The notes under the pieces were generated by a model. The model was given only the letters and a program-made list of their open reading frames with translations, was not told the origin of the DNA and did not search any database. A DNA stretch of 64,000 nt from Pseudomonadales bacterium (GTDB taxonomy: Bacteria > Pseudomonadota > Gammaproteobacteria > Pseudomonadales > Pseudohongiellaceae), in assembly GCA_012103535.1 (NCBI GenBank), contig WLWQ01000001.1, positions 1,494,280 to 1,558,279 of the forward strand, given 5' to 3'. This document shows, in pieces, positions 55,408-64,000 of the stretch; the first letter of the stretch is position 1, and each line of letters opens with the position of its first letter. The translations under genes were made by a program, and so were the position numbers.

Positions 55408-55905
55408 CTACCCGTATTGATTAATCCAATTGTTAATTTGATCATGATGCTGATGCCAAGCTGCCCAAATTGCTTCAGCCCATGCTTCGACTTGTTTTAA
55501 ATGGTCCTCTCCACTTTCTGCCGCCAACACATTCATTACAGTGATTGTTCCCATGTCCGTTGGTGGCTCCAACCAGTCAAAACTGCTTTTATGCTGGGCG
55601 AATTTTTGCATAAATTCAGTGGTGGACTGAAAAGCCAGTCCATGTTCGAGAATCTGACATAAACTGGCAAGGTGAACTGCAGCAGAAGAAATAGTTTGAG
55701 GTGATGGGCTACCTGGGTGTTGCAAGGCGTAAGCGTCTACCGTAAGTCTATGATTCCTGGCATAGGCAAAATTTGAATACTCCCGTGCTAACACTTCACC
55801 ATATGCAGCCCAACAACCCGGTGACGATTCTAAATAGCGATGAACTGGACCGTCTTGTCCTTTGGTCACAGCACCACAGGACGGGCAAACACTTTCAACT
55901 GCCAT
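55408..55905 (-). CDS. DUF5946 family protein
   Basis: A 165-residue protein with a zinc-ribbon-like start CPSCGAVTKGQDGPVHRYLESSPGCWAAYGEVLAREYSNFAY, the pattern of DUF5946. The rest is helical, with HRLTVDAYALQHPG and a His/Trp-rich end. Function is unknown. It starts 27 bp after the preceding membrane-protein gene and ends 5 bp before the SMR gene. Confidence 0.85.
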   Translation of the reverse strand: MAVESVCPSCGAVTKGQDGPVHRYLESSPGCWAAYGEVLAREYSNFAYARNHRLTVDAYALQHPGSPSPQTISSAAVHLASLCQILEHGLAFQSTTEFMQKFAQHKSSFDWLEPPTDMGTITVMNVLAAESGEDHLKQVEAWAEAIWAAWHQHHDQINNWINQYG

Positions 55906-55932
55906 GCGAACCTAAAGAAGTAGTTTTGAATT

Positions 55933-56391
55933 CTAGGCCTGGCCTTCTTCAGCCCCTGGGTTTTTGTCGCTGCCTCTCGGATCGAACTTAGAGCCAATCT
56001 GGATTGCAAGCCAGGCCATCGGTATATAGGCAGCGACAATATCCAGTGCAATAAACCAGGTAGGCGCAGGAATCATAAATGAGTTTGCAATTCCTCCTAC
56101 TAGAAACAAGGCACCAATCGCATAGGCAAAAATTTGCTTGTTACGAGCTGCAATCAGGAACGCACAAACAGCGCCAACCAAGGTTCCCAAAGCATGAGCG
56201 AGAAAAGGAAAGATAAAGTGCTGCACCTGAAACTGATCCAGCGCCGCCGCGATGCTTTCAGCGTTCATCACATCAACTCCCTCTGGCGCAGGAATAATAG
56301 ATGAACCAACAATGATCAATCCGATGTTTATCAGACTGCCTACAATAGCACCGACTAAAACAGCTGCGATATTACGCACTATGTCATTCAT
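55933..56391 (-). CDS. Four-helix membrane protein
   Basis: A 152-residue protein with four hydrophobic segments (about 8-30, 60-82, 88-108 and 113-130) and a charged C-terminus, RGSDKNPGAEEGQA. The start MNDIVRNIAAVLVGAIVGSLINIGLI is glycine-rich as in small channel-like or subunit proteins. No named family is recognised. It is placed 15 bp after the PhoD-like gene. Confidence 0.7.
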   Translation of the reverse strand: MNDIVRNIAAVLVGAIVGSLINIGLIIVGSSIIPAPEGVDVMNAESIAAALDQFQVQHFIFPFLAHALGTLVGAVCAFLIAARNKQIFAYAIGALFLVGGIANSFMIPAPTWFIALDIVAAYIPMAWLAIQIGSKFDPRGSDKNPGAEEGQA

Positions 56392-56406
56392 AACTCTCTC
56401 CGTGCC

Positions 56407-57987
56407 TTAGCGACTTATGGTAAATGTTGAGAACGGTTGCAAATTATCTATTGCATCGAGCCCCTGTTCCGGAAGCCAGGCAAACTGACTTACCTCAATG
56501 CTGTCAGCATTGATGTCGAATATTGAAAAACCATTGTTTTCAACTGGGTGCACTCTCTCTTCCACCTCAAGATCGGTCGGTATTTGTGCTCCTATACCTC
56601 TTACTCCGCTTGGCCATCCGGTACCGGTACTAATCGGGCCGGCGAGTATCGAGTGCACTGGATTATCGAAGGTCAATGGTCCACTGCGTGTTATCAGTCC
56701 TGATCCAATCGCATGAAGATCTCCAGAGACCATAATCGGTATACGCTCATCCTGATTTGCGATACTGGATAAGATACGCTGATGCTGTTGATACCATCCC
56801 GGTTGCCAATAAGGTTTAGGATTTTCAATACCAAGTTGTCCACTTGGCTGCAAATAGTCTGGATACCATTCACCCCACTTTCCCGCAGTCCAACCAAACG
56901 GTGTTGAAGGAATATGAATTAAATGGCGCGTGCTATTTTCAGCTGCGGTTCTGGCAGCCATCCAACGTTCAGCTTGCTCTTCGACAAAGACAGCAGTTGG
57001 TCCAGCGAGAGTGATAAAGCGGCGACAATCGTATAGCAGTAATTCCAACAATGATCCCCAGCGATAGGAACCGTAAGATTCATTCAAACCATTGCCAGTG
57101 GAACCTGCTAAGTGCGCCGGCCTGTTTCGATCAGGTAAATACTCTGGAAAATACAATTGCTGAGAAGCCTTGCCTAGCTGCGCGGTAAAATTTCGCGGCG
57201 GAAAGGTAATGATGTCATCTGTGCCTTCATCATTTTCAAAATAGTCGTGGTCATCCTGAGTAAGAATCACAGGAGTCGAACGAAAGTTTGTGCTGTAAAG
57301 TGATGCTATCTGTTCATCGAGGCAACCGGTTAGAGCTGCTTCATTAGAAGAACCAAAAACCGGAAGATCTTCGTCGAAGGAACCGTATTTGCCCCATATT
57401 CGTTCGCGCGCAGCCTGAGCTCTGGCGTCGCCACGCCAGCGTCTCGCTACGTTCTGATCCCAATACACCTGATCACCGATGCCGACAGCTAAATCAGGAG
57501 CAAAAGACAGCGCGCGATCGAACAATCGCTGACGCATTGAGACCGGAAGATAACGCCAGGCTCCGCTTTCGGTTTGGGCATCATCTGGACCACCGGCGCA
57601 AGTGAAAATCAGCAGGCGCATGCTTTCAGCTTCTGCTTCTGGTCCTGGCGTTGTCTTTAAAGGCCAGGAATCGGCGTAGCGATTGCCTTGTTGTTGCAGG
57701 CTTAATTCGTATTCCTGGTTACTTTCCAATCCCGCTGCCATAAAAGTCCAAAAGCGGCCGAGTGAATCGGTCTGAACTCCTTGAATTGCGCGGGAACCAA
57801 CTCGCAGCACAGGATTCTGCTGGGGCTCAACGAAAGAAACCTTCAGCATTATCGAATCATGATTAGCCAGCGGCAGGAGGTGTTGGATTTGACCGCCGGA
57901 CCAGTTGTCCGCCGCGCCACTGAAGGAAGGCCATACAATAGAACTTGATAGGAGCCCGCTATTGCGGATGAACTTTCTGCGGTTCAT
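56407..57987 (-). CDS. PhoD-like metallophosphatase
   Basis: A 526-residue exported protein with a Tat-like start (MNRRKFIRNSG) and a metallophosphatase domain. GDQVYWDQN, QDDHDYFENDEG, LYDCRRF and IMVSGDLHAIG are the metal-binding motifs of the PhoD family (phosphodiesterase/phosphomonoesterase with Fe and Ca). An N-terminal Ig-like part precedes the catalytic domain. It heads the run of small genes that follows; the substrate is unknown. Confidence 0.88.
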   Translation of the reverse strand: MNRRKFIRNSGLLSSSIVWPSFSGAADNWSGGQIQHLLPLANHDSIMLKVSFVEPQQNPVLRVGSRAIQGVQTDSLGRFWTFMAAGLESNQEYELSLQQQGNRYADSWPLKTTPGPEAEAESMRLLIFTCAGGPDDAQTESGAWRYLPVSMRQRLFDRALSFAPDLAVGIGDQVYWDQNVARRWRGDARAQAARERIWGKYGSFDEDLPVFGSSNEAALTGCLDEQIASLYSTNFRSTPVILTQDDHDYFENDEGTDDIITFPPRNFTAQLGKASQQLYFPEYLPDRNRPAHLAGSTGNGLNESYGSYRWGSLLELLLYDCRRFITLAGPTAVFVEEQAERWMAARTAAENSTRHLIHIPSTPFGWTAGKWGEWYPDYLQPSGQLGIENPKPYWQPGWYQQHQRILSSIANQDERIPIMVSGDLHAIGSGLITRSGPLTFDNPVHSILAGPISTGTGWPSGVRGIGAQIPTDLEVEERVHPVENNGFSIFDINADSIEVSQFAWLPEQGLDAIDNLQPFSTFTISR

Positions 57988-58114
57988 TTCTGTTCCTTGC
58001 TTATTCGGTATCTAAACCATACCAGAATATACCTTTCTAAGACGAGAATGCTCTTACTGAAATGTTTTTTAGAGCTCTTTCTATCTATGAAAAGACTCTT
58101 GCTAGTGTGTCACT

Positions 58115-58597
58115 TTAACGACGCCGGTTAAACCTGAGAATCTGGTTTTCTTGAGTTGAATCGGGAAACTGAATTGCGATTGTTAACAGTTGGCCATTAG
58201 GTGAAATGGATTTAGCACCGATCTGAGATACTTCACTATCTATACGCACTGTATATTCAACGGTTCTATCATTGATTCGCCGGTAGGAAATTTGTGCAGC
58301 GGCAAGCTGATCCAGGCTAGCGATAGGATACTGCTCACCGCTGTAGGAATAGCTAGCTGAATTGCCACTCAAACTGCCGTCATCATTGATGGTAACCACA
58401 AGATACATAAAGCTCCCATCTCCTAAGTCCGCATAAGTGCGAGACATATTCACGGGAGGTGCAGCGCTTCCAAAATTTGATTCTGCTAGATCAATATCCC
58501 AGGTTCCGATGAATGGATTTTCAATTTGTGCAGCAGCTGTCGCTGAAAAAATAGTAAGGCCGAGCGTAAACATTATTGTTGCAAGCTTCGTCGCCAT
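58115..58597 (-). CDS. Exported protein of unknown function
   Basis: A protein of about 160 residues with a signal peptide (FSATAAAQ). It has a beta-rich pattern with GTWDIDLAESNFGSAAPPVNMSRTYADLGDG, resembling small lipocalin-like exported proteins that open NPFIGTWxxDxxxS. The start at MATKLATI is preceded by GGAGG. No named domain is assigned. It is a single gene. Confidence 0.75.
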   Translation of the reverse strand: MATKLATIMFTLGLTIFSATAAAQIENPFIGTWDIDLAESNFGSAAPPVNMSRTYADLGDGSFMYLVVTINDDGSLSGNSASYSYSGEQYPIASLDQLAAAQISYRRINDRTVEYTVRIDSEVSQIGAKSISPNGQLLTIAIQFPDSTQENQILRFNRRR

Positions 58598-58701
58598 GGT
58601 GTTCCTCCAAAGAAAGAGCACCCAACACAGACCAATCTATATCGCCACCCCTCGAATCGATCTTACTCTGACTCTTAGCAATTACAACAACTTATAAAAG
58701 C

Positions 58702-59340
58702 TCAGCACTGGCCTTGAGTTCCAGACAGAAGCGTATTGGAAATTCGAAATGGAGAATTTGGCAGTCGCACAGGAGGTGCGCCCACAATTACCCGGGCGAA
58801 ATCGAAAGCACGATCTAACCCAATGAAGGAAGAATCTATTTCATTAGTGACCGTTATAGCGCCGTCATAAACACCGAAAATGTTTTCAGTCTCGGAAACA
58901 ATTTCTACTTCAAAATCGGTACCACCTATTGTTACTTCTGCGATGTCGGTGGTGAATTCGTAGTTACTGCGTTGGATAGCACCAGTAATAGTCCGCATTC
59001 TGCCACTAATCAGGTGCAGGCTTACCCGATCGGAATTTCGATCCAGATACTGATAATCAATGAGTCGCAATCGAGAGCCGCAATTGAGAGTTAATAAGGC
59101 GTTGTCTGAAAAACGTAACTGCACCCAGGCACTGTTAGAAGTTTCCAGGACATCGCCGACGTTAATTTCATCGCGGCGAGCGAGTATGTGATTTTCACCA
59201 TTTGCACCGCTAACGTTTACTGAGCCTTGCAAGGCGACAACATGCGCAATTGGTTCTCCAGGTTCCTGAGCAAAAAATGAGACTGAACTCAGTACAGAGA
59301 GTGTAAAGATAAAACTGCAGACTAGTTTTCGCATACTCAT
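58702..59340 (-). CDS. FecR-domain protein
   Basis: A 212-residue exported protein (signal ending SFFAQ) with a FecR-type domain: GSVNVSGANGENHILARRDEINVGDVLETSNSAWVQLRFSDNALLTLNCGSRLRLID and DIAEVTIGGTDFEVEI are its hallmark. Related domains sense or bind carbohydrate or act with ECF sigma factors, but no sigma gene is near. It follows the PQQ sugar dehydrogenase gene by 41 bp, so they may be co-transcribed. Confidence 0.88.
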   Translation of the reverse strand: MSMRKLVCSFIFTLSVLSSVSFFAQEPGEPIAHVVALQGSVNVSGANGENHILARRDEINVGDVLETSNSAWVQLRFSDNALLTLNCGSRLRLIDYQYLDRNSDRVSLHLISGRMRTITGAIQRSNYEFTTDIAEVTIGGTDFEVEIVSETENIFGVYDGAITVTNEIDSSFIGLDRAFDFARVIVGAPPVRLPNSPFRISNTLLSGTQGQC

Positions 59341-59381
59341 TCTGTCGGCATATTTGTCTATCTGCGATAGTGCTAAATTGA

Positions 59382-60809
59382 TTAAGAAACCGGAACCATT
59401 TTCCGAATTTTGCCGTCACCCTTGGTGAGGAAATAGAGTTCGCCTGCGGAATCAATACCGAGTCTTAATCCAGCACGGTTTCCTCTAGAGTAAGTGTTAG
59501 GAAAACCGAGTGCATCGGCAACATTTCTTTCGAAACCAAAAAATTCCACGCGAAGTTCTAGTATTGTAGCTGGATTACCTGGCTCAAGATTATCGGTGTC
59601 GATATAAAACACCCGCCCGGTAACCATGTCAGTAAAAACAAATTTTCCCTGCAACTCTGGAATTGCCGCTCCGCGATAAACAAAACCACTACTAATGGCA
59701 TTGCCCTCATCATGATCGAATTGAGCAACTGGGTAGGTGAATTCTTCTTCATCGTCTGGTTTCGGATACACAGGATTCGGCCTGACCCCACCGATGCCGA
59801 AGGCAGTAGCAAAAGTTCCTTCACGCACACGCCAACCATAATTAGCACCTGGGACTCCGATATTTACTTCTTCTATTTGGGTCTGGCCGATATCGCAGAT
59901 GTACATGGTGCCATCGCTATCAAATGAAAAAGCCTGTGGATGGCGTAAGCCATAGGCCCAGGTTTCCGCGGCGAATTCAGTATTTCCAACGAAGGGATTA
60001 TCCTCGGGTATACCATAGGCGGCGCCCGCTTCCCCACCCAATGGATCGATGCGGAAGATACTGGACATGGGTTCCGAAGTTGATTGGCCATACTCCATCG
60101 GATCGTTAGCGCCACCACCATCACCCATGCTGGCGTAAAGCATGCCATAGTCTGCATCACCGGGATTCACTGCCGGATTAAAAGCCAGGGTTCCTATGTT
60201 GTGATTTTGATCGAACTGACCGATGCGAATAAGTTCGCGTGTAGTTCCTGAGAATGTGTTGGAACTGGGATCTTCCGCAGTCCATTCCCGAATGACGCTT
60301 TTATGATTCTCGGCATTATCATCCAGGTAATCTGCGTCGCCGCTATCTGATGACACACTTATCGCCGTATAAAATTTGCCGAATCCTGGCTCTCCTTGCC
60401 TGGCATAGTCTGGGTGGAAAGCAACTGATGCCAGCCCGGTTTCATTCGGAAACATGGAATCATTGAAGCCGATATCGTATTCACGCACATCCAGAAACAT
60501 CGAGGGTTCACCACTGGCTTCGGCTACCAAGTAGAGTAAACCGCGTAAGTCATTTACCGCTAAGCGGCCGGAGCCATCTGGCAAAGGTGTCATAAATTGA
60601 ATGCGCGCATAGGCTGCATTCGTTCTTTCTGGCAAGGCAGATTCTTGCGATTCAGGAATTTGCACAAACTCCTGTAGTGCAACGGAAATATCACCTTTCT
60701 GAATTTTTTCCGGAATTGGATCAGCTAAGGGCTCTGGTCTGGAATCAGCAGCCAGGAGTGGCAGGCTAACCATCATTCCTGTAATAAATGTCGTAAGAGC
60801 TATTTTCAT
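59382..60809 (-). CDS. PQQ-dependent sugar dehydrogenase family protein
   Basis: A 475-residue exported soluble quinoprotein of the glucose/sorbosone dehydrogenase type (six-bladed propeller). YARIQFMTPLPDGSGRLAVND opens the domain; HNIGTLAFNP, YGLRHPQAFSFDSDGTMYICDIGQ and GANYGWRVREG are the active-site and PQQ/Ca signatures, the His-containing blade included. It probably oxidises an aldose or sugar-like substrate in the periplasm. It lacks fused cytochrome. It precedes the FecR-domain gene. Confidence 0.88.
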   Translation of the reverse strand: MKIALTTFITGMMVSLPLLAADSRPEPLADPIPEKIQKGDISVALQEFVQIPESQESALPERTNAAYARIQFMTPLPDGSGRLAVNDLRGLLYLVAEASGEPSMFLDVREYDIGFNDSMFPNETGLASVAFHPDYARQGEPGFGKFYTAISVSSDSGDADYLDDNAENHKSVIREWTAEDPSSNTFSGTTRELIRIGQFDQNHNIGTLAFNPAVNPGDADYGMLYASMGDGGGANDPMEYGQSTSEPMSSIFRIDPLGGEAGAAYGIPEDNPFVGNTEFAAETWAYGLRHPQAFSFDSDGTMYICDIGQTQIEEVNIGVPGANYGWRVREGTFATAFGIGGVRPNPVYPKPDDEEEFTYPVAQFDHDEGNAISSGFVYRGAAIPELQGKFVFTDMVTGRVFYIDTDNLEPGNPATILELRVEFFGFERNVADALGFPNTYSRGNRAGLRLGIDSAGELYFLTKGDGKIRKMVPVS

Positions 60810-60993
60810 GATTTTGTTCCGTTTGCTAAATTAGTCGCTAATCTCAAAATAAAGCGATTCGCAGCTCCGCGTTGCATGCATATCTTGTTATATTGCCAAA
60901 AAATGCTTTAACTCTGCAAAACAGTGTGCCAGTAATAATACTAACAAGCATTGCATAGCGGAATGTTTACCCTAAGAAGAGAGCAGTAAAAAG

Positions 60994-61782
60994 ATGTCTG
61001 AAGATAGATTTTCCACCCTTCATTACCTAAAAGAAGAACAAACCGCGAAGATAATTCTTGATCGACCTCCCGCCAACTTAATCAATCGTGATATGACTCT
61101 GGAATTTCACGCAGCACTCAAGCTGGCTGATGCTGATCCCGCTGTAAGAGCCATAATCCTTGCTGGAAAAGGAGATGGCCTTTCCGGTGGAGTCGATTTG
61201 AATTATGTGGAAAATTTTAATTCTGGCGAAATGAAAGAATTTCTGCACCTATTCTATGTCGGCACCATGGAGATCGTCCGCGGACTGTCGAAACCAATTA
61301 TTGCCGCTGTTAATGGCTATGCACGGGAAGGTGCCTGCACCCTGGCTTTTGCCTGCGACATGATTATCGCTTCCGATGATGCTGATTTTGGCTATCCAGG
61401 GGTGCCAAATTTAGCAGCACCACCAGGTATGCATGTGTGGATTTTACAAAGACTTATTGGTCGCATGAAAGCGGCAGAACTCATCTTTACAGGAAAAACC
61501 CTTGGTTCGGCGCAGGCGGAACGCATGGGACTCATTACTAAAGTCGTAGGCGCGGGTCGCTTAATGTATGAAGCGGAGAAACTGGCTGAGAAAATTGCAG
61601 AGATGTCACCGCTGGCGCTAAAACGGACGCGGGATCTGCTCTATCAAATGGAAGATATGGATTTCCAAGATGTCCCGGAAACGGCAGCCAATGCCCTCTC
61701 ATCTGCCTTCGATAGCGAAGACTCCAAGGAAGCCAGAAAAGCCTATATCGAGAAACGAAAACCAGTTTGGACTGGTAAATAA
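60994..61782 (+). CDS. Enoyl-CoA hydratase/isomerase family protein
   Basis: A 262-residue crotonase-fold protein. IILAGKGDGLSGGVDLNYV and IAAVNGYAREGACTLAFACDMIIASDDADFGYPGV form the oxyanion hole and CoA site. At the catalytic positions the usual Glu of GxxxE and PE..LG is altered: GAREGACTL-like Glu is present, but the second Glu stretch reads PGVPNLAAPPG. It could be a hydratase, isomerase or other CoA-acyl enzyme. It is a single gene. Confidence 0.85.
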   Translation: MSEDRFSTLHYLKEEQTAKIILDRPPANLINRDMTLEFHAALKLADADPAVRAIILAGKGDGLSGGVDLNYVENFNSGEMKEFLHLFYVGTMEIVRGLSKPIIAAVNGYAREGACTLAFACDMIIASDDADFGYPGVPNLAAPPGMHVWILQRLIGRMKAAELIFTGKTLGSAQAERMGLITKVVGAGRLMYEAEKLAEKIAEMSPLALKRTRDLLYQMEDMDFQDVPETAANALSSAFDSEDSKEARKAYIEKRKPVWTGK

Positions 61783-61925
61783 TTAGCCATTATCCAGCTA
61801 GGTGATTGAAATTCTGTCAGAATTTTTCGGATTGAGCTATTTCCAACGCAGGAGTAGACTAGTCTAACTGGCTAATCTGCATTTCCAGAATCTATTGAAT
61901 TAACTTTTTGATTGGAGTTTTACTA

Positions 61926-62483
61926 GTGGTAGTAATCAAAAAATTTACCAAATCCGTTTTCTCAGTCTGCATTCTCACACTCACTCTTAGCAGTTGTACC
62001 TTTCCTGGTATCCGCCTTTATGAAAACAATGATCAAGGCGAGCAACTCAACGTAGGACAAGCGTCAAACGTTCATTTTTTCACTAAAGATCCGAGCTTTG
62101 ATACTGGCATTGACCTGCAATCCGGTGCCCGCTATGCACTGGATATCACCATTCTGAGTTACTGGATAGATAGTCACATTGAGGAAAATGAAAACAACGA
62201 GCCATTAGATGAGAGAGGCTTTGCAAACAGTGTCATGCCTTTCGAATTTGTAGCTGCAACGAAGCGCTCAAATAGTCATCGCTGGTTTGAACTAATGTTG
62301 TATCAATCCCGCTGCAGTCGAGACAGTCTGCGTGGGGTAACTGAACTCGAAGTTGATGAAAGTGGTAGTTACAACTTCGTCGCAGCATGTGACGGCGAAC
62401 TCACCCTGTTTGTTAACGACAGCCATGGTTTTTATAGCAACAATGTAGGTTACGCTAATATCTCTCTGTCGCGAGTAAACTGA
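61926..62483 (+). CDS. Putative lipoprotein
   Basis: A protein of about 185 residues with a lipobox (TLTLSSC), so probably outer-membrane-anchored. The mature part is beta-rich with a conserved-looking RYALDITILSYWIDSHIEENENNEPLDERGFANSVMPFEFV stretch; two later Cys (RCSRD and AACDG) could form a disulphide. The GTG start is chosen because GGAG lies 8 nt before it; an upstream TTG overlaps that site. No family is recognised. Confidence 0.7.
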   Translation: MVVIKKFTKSVFSVCILTLTLSSCTFPGIRLYENNDQGEQLNVGQASNVHFFTKDPSFDTGIDLQSGARYALDITILSYWIDSHIEENENNEPLDERGFANSVMPFEFVAATKRSNSHRWFELMLYQSRCSRDSLRGVTELEVDESGSYNFVAACDGELTLFVNDSHGFYSNNVGYANISLSRVN

Positions 62484-62514
62484 GTACCGTCACCCGCCGA
62501 ACAAGGGGTGAAGA

Positions 62515-62946
62515 ATGCATACACTTAATCAAATACTAAACCGAAAGCAGATTAATGAAATCTGGTCGGTCGGTCCTGACGCTACTGTCCTGGAAGCAAT
62601 TCAAGTAATGGCTGATAAGCGCGCCGGCGCTCTGGTTGTCATGTCTGGTGCTGATTTAGTTGGAATAATTTCTGAACGCGATTACGCCCGCGAAGTCATT
62701 CTCAAAGGACGTCAATCAAGCGAAACTAAAGTCGAAGAAATTATGAGCGCCAAGGTGGTAACCGTACCCTCAACAGAGAGCGTAAAAGCCTCTCTTGCTT
62801 TAATGACTGATAATCATATTCGTCACTTACCAATAGTAGATGATGGCCGCGTGGTTGGGGTGGTATCAATTGGCGACCTGGTAAAAGACATTATCAGCGA
62901 TCAGCAATCGACTATCGATCAGCTTGAAAGTTATATTCGCGGTTAG
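62515..62946 (+). CDS. CBS-domain protein
   Basis: A 143-residue cytosolic protein of two CBS motifs: VLEAIQVMADKRAGALVVMSGADLVGIISERDYAREVI and VKASLALMTDNHIRHLPIVDDGRVVGVVSIGDLVKDII. The pair forms a Bateman module that binds adenine nucleotides and regulates partners. AGGGGTG precedes the start. Its stop overlaps the convergent ABC gene by 4 bp. Confidence 0.93.
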   Translation: MHTLNQILNRKQINEIWSVGPDATVLEAIQVMADKRAGALVVMSGADLVGIISERDYAREVILKGRQSSETKVEEIMSAKVVTVPSTESVKASLALMTDNHIRHLPIVDDGRVVGVVSIGDLVKDIISDQQSTIDQLESYIRG

Positions 62947-64000
62947 ACTGCGTATTCTGCAATTTTATAGCCGCCGCTATTATTTGGCTCGAAACTGAGT
63001 CGACGATTAATGCACAGCGGCTTTTCATCTCTTACGTGACTCACATAGATGATTTTAGTTTTCGTTTGTTCTGCGATTCTATCCAATACACCGAGTATCA
63101 ACTCGCGGTGATAATCGTCCAGACCTACACAGGGTTCATCGAGGATCAATATCCTGGGCTGCTTTACCATCGCCCTGGCTAACAGTACTAATCGCTGCTG
63201 ACCGAAAGAGATTTCATGATAATAGTGCTTTGCCAGTGCTTCGATGCCCAATGCATCAAGCCATTCGCTAGCAATTTCAATTTCCTTAGTGCCGCTATCG
63301 TCATAAAGCCCTACGGAATCGAAAAAGCCTGACACCACTACATCCAGAACTTTCCAACCTTTAACATACTTGTTGTGTAACTCGTTGGATACGACACCGA
63401 ATTTCGCTTTCACTTCCCAGACAGTTTCTCCACTGCCTCTCTTTCTGTCAAACAAGCTAACTTCCTGGCCATAGGCCTTGTGGTTTTCGCCATCGATTAA
63501 GCTGAGCAGAGTAGACTTACCACAACCGTTGGGTCCTTCGATAAGTACGTGCTGATCTGGCAGCATGGACCAGCTTAAATCCTTAAGTACTTCTAGCTCC
63601 CCATAGTTTGCGTTAACGGCGGTAAGCTCGATAAGAGAAGATGCTTCATAGTCTTGCAGCTCTTCATCCTCAGAATAGTTCTTAGGCAACTGTTGCGGAA
63701 TAGAAGGTGCCTGCTGCTGATGATCTTTAAATCGATCTCCTTTTTCAACTGACTCTCTCTGACCTTGTTCAACAATTGTCAGATCTTGCATTAAGGCAAT
63801 GTTAGTTACTCCAGGCAATATGTCAGCGCTTCTGCGACACAGTTGTATGCTCGAAAACCCGGCATGTAAATATTTGTCGATACAGTTTTCGATACGCTCT
63901 TTCGAATCAACATCGATACTCTCTAAGGGATCATCTAGTATGAGTAATTGCGGCGCATCAGGATGATAGGCATACAGAGCTCGAGCAATCAGAACTTTTC
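62943..64000 (-). CDS. ABC ATPase with two nucleotide domains, ModF-like (partial)
   Basis: The frame stays open to the window edge. The end of a first ATPase domain is visible: a Walker B-like LLILDDPLESID lies near the edge. A second domain follows with Walker A GPNGCGKST, the signature loop ISFGQQRLVLLARA (an LSGGQ variant) and Walker B RILILDEPCVGLDD. Two fused ATPase halves without a membrane domain, with a NANYGELEVLKDLSW lead-in, match ModF-type proteins, putatively involved in molybdate or metal handling. The N-terminus lies outside the window. Confidence 0.85.
   Translation of the reverse strand, partial: KVLIARALYAYHPDAPQLLILDDPLESIDVDSKERIENCIDKYLHAGFSSIQLCRRSADILPGVTNIALMQDLTIVEQGQRESVEKGDRFKDHQQQAPSIPQQLPKNYSEDEELQDYEASSLIELTAVNANYGELEVLKDLSWSMLPDQHVLIEGPNGCGKSTLLSLIDGENHKAYGQEVSLFDRKRGSGETVWEVKAKFGVVSNELHNKYVKGWKVLDVVVSGFFDSVGLYDDSGTKEIEIASEWLDALGIEALAKHYYHEISFGQQRLVLLARAMVKQPRILILDEPCVGLDDYHRELILGVLDRIAEQTKTKIIYVSHVRDEKPLCINRRLSFEPNNSGGYKIAEYAV

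Noticed and set aside
61809..61825. AAATTCT-GTC-AGAATTT hairpin after the enoyl-CoA hydratase as a terminator
   Set aside because: The stem is short and AT-rich with only a brief T run, so it is not convincing.

Overview
This window looks like a chromosomal segment of a marine gammaproteobacterium of the oligotrophic/algal-polysaccharide type. The grounds are moderate G+C, TonB-dependent receptors, alginate lyases of families PL6 and PL17, Tat-exported hydrolases, a PQQ dehydrogenase and protocatechuate catabolism. The taxon is inferred from gene content only; no rRNA, tRNA, phage, IS element or CRISPR array was seen.

Layout. About 1-1.4 kb: the end of a serine beta-lactamase-like hydrolase and a YaiI/DUF188 protein. 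About 1.4-20.6 kb: an alginate/uronate utilisation locus. On the minus strand are a PL17 lipoprotein lyase, an Nramp-fold transporter coupled to mannonate dehydratase (uxuA), and a TonB receptor broken by one in-frame TAG. Divergent from these is a plus-strand operon of pyruvate kinase, a GAPDH paralogue without its catalytic cysteine, and a normal GAPDH. A minus-strand operon follows: MFS hexuronate transporter, SDR (probable DEH reductase), KDPG aldolase, KDG kinase. Then come a PL6 lyase and a GntR/FCD regulator. Copies of an ATTGGTA/TACCAAT motif lie upstream of most of these units and probably mark the regulator's operators. The pathway reads as: alginate cut by PL6 outside and PL17 in the periplasm, uptake by TonB receptor and MFS, DEH to KDG to KDPG to pyruvate plus glyceraldehyde-3-phosphate, then GAPDH and pyruvate kinase.

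About 21-25.8 kb: an HDOD protein, then a plus-strand operon of a tiny membrane peptide, a TAXI-type binding lipoprotein, a membrane protein, an acetamidase/formamidase and a class A beta-lactamase-like hydrolase, headed by a FadR-type palindrome. About 25.8-33.9 kb: a second TonB receptor, a PQQ dehydrogenase with an epoxide-hydrolase-like enzyme, DUF6152, cupin and TPR proteins. About 33.9-38.3 kb: pcaCHGB divergent from pobA (4-hydroxybenzoate to the 4-oxoadipate enol-lactone). About 38.3-43.6 kb: a 41-residue membrane ORF, a hybrid histidine kinase, ferrochelatase, and a coupled GNAT/adenylate-forming ligase pair.

About 43.9-64 kb: a fusion of thioredoxin-fold, cytochrome c and copper monooxygenase domains; VOC and phosphatase-like proteins; a CDF metal exporter broken by one in-frame TAA; a Tat amidohydrolase with a penicillin acylase; a run of small detoxification-type genes (DUF3291, VOC, GST, SMR, DUF5946) behind a PhoD-like phosphatase; FecR-domain and PQQ sugar dehydrogenase proteins; enoyl-CoA hydratase; a CBS protein; and a partial ModF-like ABC ATPase running off the end.
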